Below are positions 42,968 through 52,046 of a DNA stretch of 64,000 bases, piece by piece. Position 1 is the stretch's first letter. The number at the start of each line of letters is the position of its first letter. The stretch spans positions 1,488,001-1,552,000 of the forward strand of contig WGMG01000006.1 in assembly GCA_016125185.1 (NCBI GenBank). The letters are read 5' to 3'. Source of the stretch: Armatimonadota bacterium (GTDB lineage: Bacteria > Armatimonadota > Fimbriimonadia > Fimbriimonadales > Fimbriimonadaceae). The position numbers and the translations under genes are program-made. Below the pieces are notes generated by a model that did no database searches, had not been told where the DNA came from, and saw nothing but the letters and a program-made list of their open reading frames with translations.

Positions 42968-44209
42968 CTAGCTCTGTCGGTTTCGGTGTTCGCGGATGAA
43001 CGCCGGAATATCGAGGTCGGTTTCATCGAACAGATCGGCCGCTTCTTGCTGCTTGCGCTCGAACATTCTTTCCTTGGCCGCCGCTACCACATCGGCGCTC
43101 GTCACCGCATTGGGAAGCTCAGGCTCCACTGTCGAGGTCACTTGCGTCACAGGGCCGGTGGGCTTGTCCGTGTTCACCGTCAAGCGGGTCGGAACCACCG
43201 GCGCCGCTGGTTGCTCTTCGACCGGCTTGGCTGCCGCCGGAGCGTTGACCACCGCCGTGCCCGGCGAGAACGGGTTGAAGTCCGTCGCCAGAACCGTGAT
43301 TCGGACCGTGGTATCCAGCGTAGAATCCAAAACCGTACCGAAGATGATGTTGACTTCGTCCTGGTCGCATAGAGACTGGATGTACTCCATTGCCTCGCTC
43401 GTCTCCGCCAGCGTCAGGTCGTCGCTGCTCGTGATGTTGACCAGCAGGCCCTTCGCGCCGTTGATCGTCTGCTCAAGGAGTGGCGACGAGGTCGCGCCCT
43501 GGGCCGCCTGAAGTGCGCGTCGCTCACCAACGCCGTAGCCGATGCCCATCAGGGCCGGACCGGCGTCCTTCATGATCGCTCGCACGTCGGCAAAGTCGAC
43601 GTTGATCTGACCGGGAATCGTAATGATGTCCGAGATACCTTGCACGCCCTGTCGAAGCACATCGTCCGCCACGCGGAACGCCTCGCTCAGCGTCGTCTTC
43701 TTCTCGACCACGTTCAAAAGCTTATCGTTGGGAATCGTGATGATGGTGTCGCATTTGCCCATCAGCGAATTGACGCCTTGCTCGGCCAGGCGGTCTCGCT
43801 TCGGACCTTCGAATCGGAACGGACGAGTCACCACACCAACCGTCAGCGCGCCCAATTCCTGAGCGATCTCCGCCACGATCGGAGCAGCGCCCGTGCCCGT
43901 ACCACCGCCCATACCGGCGGTGATGAAAACCATATCGGCGCCATCCAGAGCCTTGCGAATGTCGCCTTTGCTCTCTTCGGCCGCGGTTCGGCCGACTTCG
44001 GGATTGCCTCCCGCGCCAAGACCACGGGTCGAATTCGTACCCAGTTGAACCTTTTTCGGCGCGTTGCTCAGGTCGAGAACCTGAACATCCGTGTTCATCG
44101 TAATGAAATCGACACCCTTGATGCCGCTTTCGATCATTCGCTCGACGGCGTTTCCGCCCCCGCCGCCAACACCAACTACTTTGATTACAGCGTTTCCAGT
44201 CACACTCAT
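42968..44209 (-). CDS. ftsZ: Cell division protein FtsZ
   Basis: FtsZ is the tubulin-like GTPase that forms the division ring. The 413-residue protein has [20 protein letters not shown], the tubulin signature [10 protein letters not shown] near residue 100, the T7 loop with [11 protein letters not shown], and a linker followed by the C-terminal peptide [12 protein letters not shown], which binds FtsA and others. The start is ATG 44209 ([10 protein letters not shown]); GTG 44212 is possible. AGGA lies before it but inside a hairpin. It is the last gene of the dcw cluster, followed by a bidirectional terminator, and appears to have its own promoter. Confidence 0.97.
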   Translation of the reverse strand: MSVTGNAVIKVVGVGGGGGNAVERMIESGIKGVDFITMNTDVQVLDLSNAPKKVQLGTNSTRGLGAGGNPEVGRTAAEESKGDIRKALDGADMVFITAGMGGGTGTGAAPIVAEIAQELGALTVGVVTRPFRFEGPKRDRLAEQGVNSLMGKCDTIITIPNDKLLNVVEKKTTLSEAFRVADDVLRQGVQGISDIITIPGQINVDFADVRAIMKDAGPALMGIGYGVGERRALQAAQGATSSPLLEQTINGAKGLLVNITSSDDLTLAETSEAMEYIQSLCDQDEVNIIFGTVLDSTLDTTVRITVLATDFNPFSPGTAVVNAPAAAKPVEEQPAAPVVPTRLTVNTDKPTGPVTQVTSTVEPELPNAVTSADVVAAAKERMFERKQQEAADLFDETDLDIPAFIREHRNRQS

Positions 44210-44218
44210 CACCCAAAC

Positions 44219-44237
44219 GTTCCTACAAAGCAGGAAC
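44219..44237 (-). promoter_or_regulatory. Hairpin covering the ftsZ ribosome binding site
   Basis: On the minus strand GTTCCT and AGGAAC form a 6-bp stem with a 7-nt loop. The AGGA in the 3' arm is the only good ribosome binding sequence upstream of ftsZ, so the hairpin would hide it when formed. Confidence 0.45.
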
Positions 44238-44245
44238 AATTCCTC

Positions 44246-44295
44246 ATTCTAGCAAGTTTCAGATGTGGAAAACCTGGGGAAATGTGTGGAAAACC
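44246..44295 (-). promoter_or_regulatory. ftsZ promoter with two DnaA-box-like nonamers
   Basis: On the minus strand, TTTTCCACA occurs twice (44264-44272 and 44285-44293), each one mismatch from the DnaA box TTATCCACA, starting exactly 21 bp apart within a repeated GGTTTTCCACA. TAGAAT (44246-44251) is a good -10; the proximal nonamer overlaps the -35 position. DnaA control of ftsZ is an inference. Confidence 0.45.
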
Positions 44296-45504
44296 CTAGT
44301 TTTTCCCACTCAACATTGACCAGAGACCTTTCACGCGGTCCTGCCAACTCTCGCCGCCCGAAATCGGGCTCAACTCATCCGAGGTCTGCAGAATAAAGCT
44401 GGTTGCGCCGACTGCCGCCGCCAAACCGACATGATCTCGGCCATTCTTGATGCGCGGCTCGCTCACCCGAACCGGCATGCCGTTCATCGCCTCGGCAAAA
44501 AGCTCCTGAGTCTTTGGCAACATCGAGCCGCCACCCGTCAGCACCAAGCCGCCTTCCAAGACCCCGCCGTAGCCGGACTTTTCCACATGCTGGCGAATGA
44601 GCTTTGCCACCTCGCGCATGCGGCTCTCGATGATCTCGCACAAAACCTTTCTCTGCATCGGACGCGCGACCGGATGCCCAAGCTGATGAACCTCGATCGC
44701 TTCCTTCTCGCTTACGCCTGCCGAAATCGCCACGCCGTAGTCGATCTTCAGCCGCTCGGCCTCGTCGGCATCGCAGTTCAGCAACTGACAAAGGTCGTTG
44801 GTCACGTTGTTGCCTCCAACCGGGATGCACACCGCCGACGCCAATGCGCCGTTTACGAAAATCGCCAAATCCGTCTTGGTCGCTCCGATGTCCACCGCCA
44901 CCGCGCCCTTCTCGAGCTCGGTCTGCGACAGCACGCCCAGGCCCGAAGCCAAAGGACCGAATACCATCTGGTCGATCTCCCGACCCGAAAGCTTCACCGC
45001 TTGATCAAAATTATTCACGTGGCTGGTCAGGCCCGTCACCAGGTAGCTGATGACCTCGAGTTTGCCTGCGTTCATACCGACCGGCTTCGACGTGCTCCGC
45101 ACCTCGTCCACCCGAAATTCGCGTGGGATCGCCTGAATCTGAACCCGGTCCGGAGGAAAGATGCCCGTCTGGCTGTGCTTCACAACCTCCATCACGTCTT
45201 GGTTCGTAATCGCCCGGTTCTTCGGGATGATCGGCTTAAAGCCTTGCACGGTCGAGCCCTCAAGCTGAGGACCGGAAATGACCAGAGAAACTTCGTTGAC
45301 CTCGTCGCGACCGAGGTCGTGGGCCAGGTGTCGCAGGGCCGTATCGACCGCCCGAGAGACCGCGTCGAGTTCGACGATCGCCCCTTTTCTCATGCCGTGG
45401 CAGTCAACCACCACCAGGCCGTTGACATCGAGTTTGCCGCCGTCCCCCATCGACGAGGCCATCGCCACGACCTTCGTGGAACCTATTTCGACAACCGTTA
45501 CCAT
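44296..45504 (-). CDS. ftsA: Cell division protein FtsA
   Basis: FtsA is the actin-like membrane tether for FtsZ. The 402-residue protein has the phosphate-1 motif VVEIGSTKVVAM, the 1C domain (SLVISGPQLEGSTVQGFKPI), VDIGATKTDLAIF as phosphate-2 and LTGGGSMLPKTQELF as the adenosine motif. The C-terminal amphipathic helix that binds the membrane is visible as SWQDRVKGLWSMLS. It starts 7 bp after the Sbp gene stop. It lies upstream of ftsZ as usual, separated from it by 86 bp holding a likely ftsZ promoter. Confidence 0.95.
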   Translation of the reverse strand: MVTVVEIGSTKVVAMASSMGDGGKLDVNGLVVVDCHGMRKGAIVELDAVSRAVDTALRHLAHDLGRDEVNEVSLVISGPQLEGSTVQGFKPIIPKNRAITNQDVMEVVKHSQTGIFPPDRVQIQAIPREFRVDEVRSTSKPVGMNAGKLEVISYLVTGLTSHVNNFDQAVKLSGREIDQMVFGPLASGLGVLSQTELEKGAVAVDIGATKTDLAIFVNGALASAVCIPVGGNNVTNDLCQLLNCDADEAERLKIDYGVAISAGVSEKEAIEVHQLGHPVARPMQRKVLCEIIESRMREVAKLIRQHVEKSGYGGVLEGGLVLTGGGSMLPKTQELFAEAMNGMPVRVSEPRIKNGRDHVGLAAAVGATSFILQTSDELSPISGGESWQDRVKGLWSMLSGKN

Positions 45505-45511
45505 CGCCTGA

Positions 45512-45946
45512 TTACTCTACACCCTCTGCGGTCGTCAGGTTACCGGATTGGGAGTTTTCTTTTTGGCTGGCTTCTTCTAGCTTCTTGCGTTTGATTCTCG
45601 ACATCATGTCTATGTAGTTTTGCAGGACGTACCGGCGGATAATGCTCAGGTTGTTGAAGATGCGCATTCCCATCACCAGCGTCACGACCAGGTACAGGTT
45701 GATGCCGATCTGGTCGCCCAGCCAAGCGATGGCGAACGCGATAATCGTGTTCGTGAAGAATCCCGTCAGGAACACGTCGGTTTGAAACTTGTTTTCGTGG
45801 GCCGACCGAAGGCCACCCAGCACGGTGTCGAATCCCGCCACGCACGCTACCGCCAGGTACTGCGCGGCAATACCGTCGACCCGCACCCGGAACGCCAGCG
45901 CGATCACGGCTCCGATGACCATGAAGATGATCGGGACGAGAATCAC
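45512..45946 (-). CDS. sbp: Small basic protein family (DUF1290, Sbp)
   Basis: A 144-residue membrane protein of the Sbp/DUF1290 family, first known from the Bacillus ftsA-ftsZ region. Three or four helices cover the first 100 residues (LVPIIFMVIGAVIALAF, AVACVAGFDTVLGGLRS, GFFTNTIIAFAIAWLG, YLVVTLVMGMRIFNNL), and a basic tail follows (MSRIKRKKLEEA). The GTG start overlaps the DUF881 stop as GTGA. Function is not established; its position suggests a role at the division site or in the envelope. Confidence 0.88.
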   Translation of the reverse strand: MILVPIIFMVIGAVIALAFRVRVDGIAAQYLAVACVAGFDTVLGGLRSAHENKFQTDVFLTGFFTNTIIAFAIAWLGDQIGINLYLVVTLVMGMRIFNNLSIIRRYVLQNYIDMMSRIKRKKLEEASQKENSQSGNLTTAEGVE

Positions 45947-46698
45947 TGCTTCGGCTGCTCCTTCGGAACCACACCGAACTTCATGGTGGAAACGCCGAGG
46001 TAGGCCGGGATGCGGAGCGAATCCTCCTTCGAAATGGCGACCATCGTCGGGCTCGCGCTCGCAAGCTCGGCCATCATGCCGCCCGTCATCGTAAAGCTGT
46101 TATACAGAACCGTTTGGTTGCCGATCGCCAGAATCACGAACGGCGACGTGACCTTCACATCGTCGACCAAAATCGTGGGGCCCGCACAGCGCACGCTACT
46201 CGTCGCGACCAACCGCTGGCCGTTGACCGAGATCGCCTCGGCTCCCGCCGAAAACAGTTCATTCGTCACTCGGAGCACATCGATATCGTGAATCAGATCC
46301 GCATCCTGCGGCATCGGTCCCGCCTTCGTATTGTCTCTCAACGTGACTTTGACGCCCGGACCTTCCAATTCGGTCAGGCCCGCCATCACTTTCGCGTCCT
46401 GCAATTGGTCGTTTAAGGCTTTGGACCCCTTGCTGTTATCCGAGATCGCCTTTTCCAAGGTCGTCTCCTTCTTGCGAAGCGTATCGACTTCTGATTGGAG
46501 TTGTTGGTACTTGACCAGATCGATGACATTTTCAGCGACTCTCGATCTCTGATCACCTGTAAGGTACATGTAGCGTGAATTACGCGTCTCTTTCGTCAGC
46601 CACGCCCCAACAAGCATAAATCCAAGAATCCCCGACAGAGCGCTGACGGGAAGAACCCATTTGTCGTTGCTGCTGATTTTTGTAAAGGGATTAACCAT
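45943..46698 (-). CDS. DUF881 family membrane protein
   Basis: A 251-residue bitopic protein: one helix near residues 18-36 (VLPVSALSGILGFMLVGAW), a coiled coil (about 65-105, QLQSEVDTLRKKETTLEKAI), and an extracytoplasmic DUF881 domain with GPGVKVTLRDN, then VLRVTNELFSAGAEAISVNGQRL. DUF881 and Sbp genes also occur together in Firmicutes and Actinobacteria, often next to ftsA/ftsZ. Function is unknown; binding of septal proteins is a guess. I chose ATG 46698, which overlaps the ftsQ stop by 8 bp; a TTG 7 codons earlier is possible. Confidence 0.88.
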   Translation of the reverse strand: MVNPFTKISSNDKWVLPVSALSGILGFMLVGAWLTKETRNSRYMYLTGDQRSRVAENVIDLVKYQQLQSEVDTLRKKETTLEKAISDNSKGSKALNDQLQDAKVMAGLTELEGPGVKVTLRDNTKAGPMPQDADLIHDIDVLRVTNELFSAGAEAISVNGQRLVATSSVRCAGPTILVDDVKVTSPFVILAIGNQTVLYNSFTMTGGMMAELASASPTMVAISKEDSLRIPAYLGVSTMKFGVVPKEQPKQ

Positions 46699-47482
46699 TT
46701 TCTTTCTTTCTCGAAACAACCTGCGGGTTCTCGGGAACCATCAGGTTGAGGGAACTATTGACCTCAAATAAGTCAGGTTTAGTTTGCAGAATCTGCTTCA
46801 ATTTTTCGATCTTTTCCGGCAGTTGCTCGCTGGTGCCAAGATCAACGGTTCCGTTATTCATATTTAAGCACAAGCCACCAGTCTCTTGGACCTCGATTTC
46901 AATCGGATTTTCTTTGTCCTCGATGTCTGCCAACTGTTGGTGAACCAAATCCGCCAAGCGAGCGACGCTCTTATAGTTTATGACGCCGGAAAGCGCCACC
47001 ACCGACACACGTATCTTAGGTTCCAATCGAATTTGAGGAAAGGTGCCCTTTTCTTCCGGATCGGTGAAGACCACCCCCGTACTATCCAGATACGTACTCT
47101 TCGAACCCACGATCGCCGCCACGGGTTCCCGGTATTCCAGCATCAGCCTCGCAACCCCAAAGATGTTCCGCCGGAAATCCGCGCTCTTGACGCGCGACTC
47201 GTTCATGAAGAAGTTCTCGACGAAACGCGGATCGACTTTCAGAGCCGGTTGGCCCTTGATCGCTTCCGTAATGCGGGCCAAGCGTTGCCGCTCCGACTGC
47301 CGCACCCCATCGAGATTGAGAGACCGAATCGCCGTAATTTTTGAGTTAAAGCAAGCGAGAAAGACGTTTACGCCGAGCGCGACGAGCAAAACCGGACCCC
47401 AGTTGATCCGTCGTCGGGCGCGTGGTCGAGCTCTGAGCCGAGGTTTGGGACTAGGTTGAACGGGCTTAGACTTTTTGTCCAT
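46691..47482 (-). CDS. ftsQ: Cell division protein FtsQ/DivIB
   Basis: A 263-residue bitopic division protein. A strongly basic N-terminus (RLRARPRARRRIN) precedes a helix near 27-43 (WGPVLLVALGVNVFLACF). A POTRA domain follows (ITAIRSLNLDGVRQSERQRL; GQPALKVDPRFVENFF) and then the FtsQ/DivIB beta domain (LMLEYREPVAAIV). The start ATG 47482 overlaps the murC-ddl stop by 17 bp. FtsQ links FtsL and other septal proteins. Family identity rests on domain order and position. Confidence 0.87.
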   Translation of the reverse strand: MDKKSKPVQPSPKPRLRARPRARRRINWGPVLLVALGVNVFLACFNSKITAIRSLNLDGVRQSERQRLARITEAIKGQPALKVDPRFVENFFMNESRVKSADFRRNIFGVARLMLEYREPVAAIVGSKSTYLDSTGVVFTDPEEKGTFPQIRLEPKIRVSVVALSGVINYKSVARLADLVHQQLADIEDKENPIEIEVQETGGLCLNMNNGTVDLGTSEQLPEKIEKLKQILQTKPDLFEVNSSLNLMVPENPQVVSRKKENG

Positions 47483-49820
47483 CGCGCGCCAACGCATCCT
47501 CCACGATCTTGGTGCACAGGGCTTCGAACGAAATGCCCGCCGCCTGGGCCGAATTCGGCAAGAGCGAGGTCGTCGTCATCCCCGGCAGGGTGTTCACTTC
47601 CAGGACGAACAACTCGTCGTCCCGCACGATGATGTCGGTTCGGGTCGCCCCGGTGCATCCCAACGTGTGATGCGCCAGCAAGGCGATGCGCTGAGCTTCC
47701 TTCAAAATCGCATCCGACAGCCGCGCCGGAATGATCTCCTCCGTCGCGCCCACCGTGTACTTGTTCGCAAAGTCATAGCCGCCGTCCTTCGGGCTGATCT
47801 CCACCACCGGCAGAGCCTCGCCACACAGCACCGGCACCGAAATCTCGGTTCCCTGCACCCACTCTTCGATGAGGACGCCGCCCGGATACTGCAGCGCTTT
47901 CACCACGCCCTTTCGCAGTTCCTCTTCAGTGTGCGCAAAGGAGAGTCCAACCGTGCTTCCCTCTTTGTTGGGCTTCACTACCGCCGGAGCGGAAATCGTC
48001 ACCGGCTCATCCGCAGAAAACACCAACTGACCTTGCGGAACCCGCACTCCCGCGGCGCTCAAAATCTGCTTGGTCCGGTCCTTATCCATCGCCAGCGCGC
48101 TAGAAAGAATGTTTGAACCCGTGTACGGAATGTGAAGGAGTTCGAACAGACCCTGAATCGCACCGTCCTCCGCGTGCGTGCCGTGTACTGCCAGGAACGC
48201 CACATCGGGCCGAATCGATCCCGTAAACTCCAGCAAAGCGCCTTTGCGAAGCAGAAGATTCGTCACATCGTACGTCTCGACCTCGAATCCCGCCTTCTCC
48301 AAAGCCTTCGCGATGCAGTTCCCACTGAGGATCGAGACCTCGCGCTCGCTACTATCGCCACCGTAGATCACCGCTACCGACTTCTTCGGTCGAATGTCCC
48401 GCTCGATCTCTCGAATCAGGTCCGGCGCAAATTCGTGGATGTTCCCGGCACCCATGCCGCACACCACGTCCCCGGTCTTAATTATGGCCCTCACCACTCT
48501 CGGCAACAGGTACCGAGACGGCACGTATCTCATTGGCTTCGTCAGCCGCTCAGCGATTCGAACACTGCTGACGCCAGGAATCGGCGCTTCCCGCGCCGGA
48601 TAGATGTCGGTGATGAACACGAAGTCCGCCTCATCCAGCGACTTCGGAAAATCCTTCAAATGCTCTAGGGTCCGCGAGTAAAGGTGCGGCTGAAACGCCA
48701 CCACGATCCTCCGCCCCGGAAACTTCTGCTTCAAAGCCTTGATCGACGCCGTGATCTCCGACGGGTGATGCGCATAGTCGTCCACCACCGTGATCGGACC
48801 ATCCAGCAAAACCTGTAACCGCCGCTCCGCGCCGTTAAACCGCGCAATCCCCATCTCGACCATTCCGAGGTCGGCGATGGTCTCATCGTTGTTCAGCAGC
48901 GAGGCCGCCGCCAACGCCCCCGTCGCGTTCATGCGGTTATGATCGCCCGGCAAATTCAGACTCAGAGCCTTCCCTGCGTCCGTGTTTTTTGCGTCGATGC
49001 CCATCTCGAACTTGTTCGAAATCTGCTGGAGCCACGTATCGCTGAGGCCGTACGGCATACACCGCACATCCGTCAGTTCCGCCACTTCCGCCGCACCGCG
49101 GTCATCCGCGCAATACACCAGGCCCCCGCTCGGCGGAATCTTGCTCACGAACTTCACCATGCTATCGCGCAGGCTCTCGTAGCTTCCGTGGTAGTCCAAG
49201 TGGTCGGGTTCCAAATTCGTCAGCACGACGATGTACGGGTCGATATCGTTGTACGCCTCGTAAGCCTCACAGGCCTCGACGATCGCATACACTCCGTTGC
49301 CTTCCCGCACGGGCCCATTCCAGTCGATCACCGGCGCTCCGACAACCACCAGCGGGTCAACCCCGGCCGCGATCAATCCCGCGCCAAGCATTCCTGTCGT
49401 CGTCGTCTTGCCGTGTGTGCCGGTCACGGCAATCACCTTGTACGGGCGTAACAGCCAACCCAAAGCCTGAGACCGTCGCACGACGGGCAAGCCCAGCTTC
49501 CGAGCCTCTGCCACCTCAGGCGAATGCTCGATATCGACCGCATCGGTCACCACCAACGCCACCTTTTCGTCACGTTGGGCAAAAGCAAAAACCGGCAAAC
49601 CCGAGTGGCCGATGGAAACGTCGTGCCCCTCTTCGATCAATCGCGCCGTCTCCTGGGAGGCCACCGCGTCCGTGCCCGCCACCGCATAGCCACGATGCGA
49701 CAGCATCCGGGCTAGCGCGCTCATTCCCGCGCCGCCGATCCCCACCAAAAAGAACGCTCGACATGGAGCGAGCGACTCGGTCGGAGAAAACGATGATTCG
49801 ATTTCGGTTCGCCTCCGCAT
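47466..49820 (-). CDS. murC-ddl: MurC-Ddl fusion (UDP-MurNAc:L-Ala ligase / D-Ala-D-Ala ligase)
   Basis: A 784-residue bifunctional enzyme. MurC (1-478) adds L-Ala to UDP-MurNAc: VGIGGAGMSALARML, ATP loop VTGTHGKTTTTGM, LTNLEPDHLDYHGSYE, and the Mur ligase C-terminal domain (VVDDYAHHPSEI). Ddl (479-784) joins two D-Ala: AVIYGGDSSEREVSILSG, AVHGTHAEDGAIQGLFE, EEWVQGTEISVPVL and EVNTLPGMTTTSLLPN. The two are in one frame with no linker stop or frameshift. A MurC-Ddl fusion is known from Chlamydia. No murB lies between or near them. It starts 5 bp after the murG stop. Confidence 0.95.
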   Translation of the reverse strand: MRRRTEIESSFSPTESLAPCRAFFLVGIGGAGMSALARMLSHRGYAVAGTDAVASQETARLIEEGHDVSIGHSGLPVFAFAQRDEKVALVVTDAVDIEHSPEVAEARKLGLPVVRRSQALGWLLRPYKVIAVTGTHGKTTTTGMLGAGLIAAGVDPLVVVGAPVIDWNGPVREGNGVYAIVEACEAYEAYNDIDPYIVVLTNLEPDHLDYHGSYESLRDSMVKFVSKIPPSGGLVYCADDRGAAEVAELTDVRCMPYGLSDTWLQQISNKFEMGIDAKNTDAGKALSLNLPGDHNRMNATGALAAASLLNNDETIADLGMVEMGIARFNGAERRLQVLLDGPITVVDDYAHHPSEITASIKALKQKFPGRRIVVAFQPHLYSRTLEHLKDFPKSLDEADFVFITDIYPAREAPIPGVSSVRIAERLTKPMRYVPSRYLLPRVVRAIIKTGDVVCGMGAGNIHEFAPDLIREIERDIRPKKSVAVIYGGDSSEREVSILSGNCIAKALEKAGFEVETYDVTNLLLRKGALLEFTGSIRPDVAFLAVHGTHAEDGAIQGLFELLHIPYTGSNILSSALAMDKDRTKQILSAAGVRVPQGQLVFSADEPVTISAPAVVKPNKEGSTVGLSFAHTEEELRKGVVKALQYPGGVLIEEWVQGTEISVPVLCGEALPVVEISPKDGGYDFANKYTVGATEEIIPARLSDAILKEAQRIALLAHHTLGCTGATRTDIIVRDDELFVLEVNTLPGMTTTSLLPNSAQAAGISFEALCTKIVEDALARDGQKV

Positions 49821-49825
49821 GAAAC

Positions 49826-50875
49826 CTATTGTGCCGCCTTCTTAACCGCAGACCAAATTCGATAAGTTGCGTCTGGTATATCCCATTCTGACAGAGCTTG
49901 GGCCGCCTTGTCCCGCCTTGTCTCGTCTTTCAACCACGCCGCGATCTCTTCCGCCAACGATTCCGGCGTACAGGTCCCTTGCTCCACGAGCGACGCCGCC
50001 CGCATTTCCGTAAACTCTTGCGCGTTCCGATGCTGGTGGTTGTCCGCCGAGGTTGGAAGCGGAATCAGGATCGACGGCAATCGCGCCATCGCAAACTCGC
50101 TCACCGTACTCCCGCTTCGCCCGATGGCCAGCGTCGAAGTCCGATACGCCTTCGCCATCTCCTCCGCCTCCAGATACGGCTTCAAATCGTACCGATCCTC
50201 TAGCCCCAGCGTCGAATTCTTAAACTCCTCGTACTGCGACCTCCCCGTCGAGTGAACGACTTGGATGTCCGGCAGCAGCCGCGTCGCCTTTGGCACTACT
50301 TCGTTCAGGAATTTCGCTCCGCCCGATCCACCGACCACCAGCACCAGGTTCTCGACCGGTTGCCGCCGAGCCACCGCCTCGCGCAGTTCGCGTCGAATCG
50401 GATGTCCGGTCCGCACCACGTTCCGGCCCAAAATCTCGCCCGTAGCCTCGAAGGTCGATGTCACGACCTTCGCGTAGTCAACAAACATCCGCAACGACCG
50501 ACCCGGAATCGTGTCGCAAGCATGAATCGCCAACGGAACCCCAAGTGCCTTCGCTGCCCGCATCACCGGCGCGGAGCTGTAGCCGCCCGTCGAAAAAACA
50601 ATGTCCGGTTTCATCGCCGCCATCGCCTTCTTGGCCTCCAGCGACGCCTTCAAAATCTGCGCCAACGCCTTTAGGCCCGCAAGCGACTTATAGCTGTAAA
50701 CCGGAACCGAGTCGAAACCCTTGAATAGAAACCCACGCTTCCCGCATGCTTCGCCCTCCATCCCCCGATTCGAGCCGAAATACACAAGATCGGCCTCCTC
50801 CTGAGCGATGGACGCGACCTCAAGTGCCGGATAGACGTGTCCGCCGGTTCCGCCACCCGTGACGATGACCCTCAA
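49826..50875 (-). CDS. murG: UDP-GlcNAc transferase MurG
   Basis: A 349-residue glycosyltransferase that adds GlcNAc to lipid I to make lipid II. It has the GGxGGH loop (VIVTGGGTGGHVYPALEVA), FSTGGYSSAPVMRAAKALG, GGSGGAKFLNEVVPKA and the donor-site NHQHRNAQEF. The usual HEQN acceptor-side motif is replaced by HACDTIPGRSLR. The TTG start at 50875 is strongly supported: a perfect AAGGAGG lies six bases before it, and residues LRVIVTGGG are the normal opening. It overlaps the end of ftsW by 56 bp. Confidence 0.93.
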   Translation of the reverse strand: MRVIVTGGGTGGHVYPALEVASIAQEEADLVYFGSNRGMEGEACGKRGFLFKGFDSVPVYSYKSLAGLKALAQILKASLEAKKAMAAMKPDIVFSTGGYSSAPVMRAAKALGVPLAIHACDTIPGRSLRMFVDYAKVVTSTFEATGEILGRNVVRTGHPIRRELREAVARRQPVENLVLVVGGSGGAKFLNEVVPKATRLLPDIQVVHSTGRSQYEEFKNSTLGLEDRYDLKPYLEAEEMAKAYRTSTLAIGRSGSTVSEFAMARLPSILIPLPTSADNHQHRNAQEFTEMRAASLVEQGTCTPESLAEEIAAWLKDETRRDKAAQALSEWDIPDATYRIWSAVKKAAQ

Positions 50876-52046
50876 CGACAACCTCCTTGCTGGGTTCCGG
50901 CGCGCTCGAAAGCCGGTCGCACAGTCCAATGGCGATCCAAAGCGCCACCAAACTCGATCCGCCCGCCGAGATGAACGGGAACGGAATGCCGATCGCCGGC
51001 AACGTCGCATTCGCCATCATCAGGTTGGTACAAGCCTGAATGCCGAGCCACCACGCCGTCCCCGTGAGGAACAGCGCCCTAAATCGGTCCTTTTGCTGCT
51101 TCGCGTTCTGCAACAGCTTGAAGCAGATTCCGCCGATCAGCGCCAGGCAGACCGCCGGACCCCAAAAGCCGCATTCCTCGCCGACCGTCGCCATGATGAA
51201 GTCGCTCGTCGTCGCCGGAAGCATGTACTTCGCGCGTCCGCTTCCAAAGCCGACGCCCACCAGCTTGCCGCTGACCATCGCCAGCTCGCTCTGCGTCGTT
51301 TGGTACGTCTCGTCGTTGATGTATTCGCGCTCCCACCGATGCGGGTGAACGGTAAATCGCTCAAGCCGATAAGGTTCTTTCCATACAAACCCGACCAATC
51401 CCAAAATCAGAATCAGACCGATCGTCGTGACCGATTTCCAAGTCACCGGAGCCGAGAAGAACATCGCGATCGACGTCGCCAAAATCACGCTCGCCGTGCC
51501 AAGGTCCTTTTCGTGTTCGACCAACGCCACCGCCAGCAGAATCACGAACGCGGGCCACAGGCGCTCCAGCTTCGGAACCAAAACTTGGTTCACCCAGCCT
51601 CGTTCCCGCTTGCGCTTCTCCCACGTCGCCTGCCACGCCTTCTTGCGCGCCAGCGCATACGACAGGTACAAAATCGCGCCGACCTTCATAAATTCCGCCG
51701 GCTGGAGGTTGATCGTGTCCGTTCCGAGCCATCGCTTCGCGCCGTTCTTCGACACACCAACGACCTCGACAAGGATCAAACCCAAAAAGGCCACGCCCAT
51801 CCAAACCAAAGCTCGTTTCGATAGCTTTTGCGGGTTAGCACGACGGACCAGGAAGAACGCACCGACGCCCACGCCAAGCATGATCGCTTGCATCAAGAAG
51901 GGTCGCGGCAAAAGCCCTTGGCCAATGCGCATACTCTGCACATAGCCCGAGTCCAGAATGAACACGAGCCCCAAAATGCTCGATGCCAGGGCTAGCCAAA
52001 ACAGACTGGTGTCTGCCGACTTCGTTTGAATCCGTTCGCTTCTCAT
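50820..52046 (-). CDS. ftsW: Septal glycan polymerase FtsW
   Basis: A 408-residue SEDS-family membrane protein that polymerises lipid II at the septum together with FtsI. About ten helices are visible. Family landmarks are NGAKRWLGTDTINLQPAEFM, VEHEKDLGTASVILATS (the DLG motif), GVGFGSGRAKYMLPATTSDF with IMATVGEECGF, and the end PFPFISAGGSSLVALWIAIG. ATG 52046 overlaps the murD stop as ATGA. The C-terminal tail overlaps the murG ribosome binding site and start. Confidence 0.95.
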   Translation of the reverse strand: MRSERIQTKSADTSLFWLALASSILGLVFILDSGYVQSMRIGQGLLPRPFLMQAIMLGVGVGAFFLVRRANPQKLSKRALVWMGVAFLGLILVEVVGVSKNGAKRWLGTDTINLQPAEFMKVGAILYLSYALARKKAWQATWEKRKRERGWVNQVLVPKLERLWPAFVILLAVALVEHEKDLGTASVILATSIAMFFSAPVTWKSVTTIGLILILGLVGFVWKEPYRLERFTVHPHRWEREYINDETYQTTQSELAMVSGKLVGVGFGSGRAKYMLPATTSDFIMATVGEECGFWGPAVCLALIGGICFKLLQNAKQQKDRFRALFLTGTAWWLGIQACTNLMMANATLPAIGIPFPFISAGGSSLVALWIAIGLCDRLSSAPEPSKEVVVEGHRHGWRNRRTRLSGT

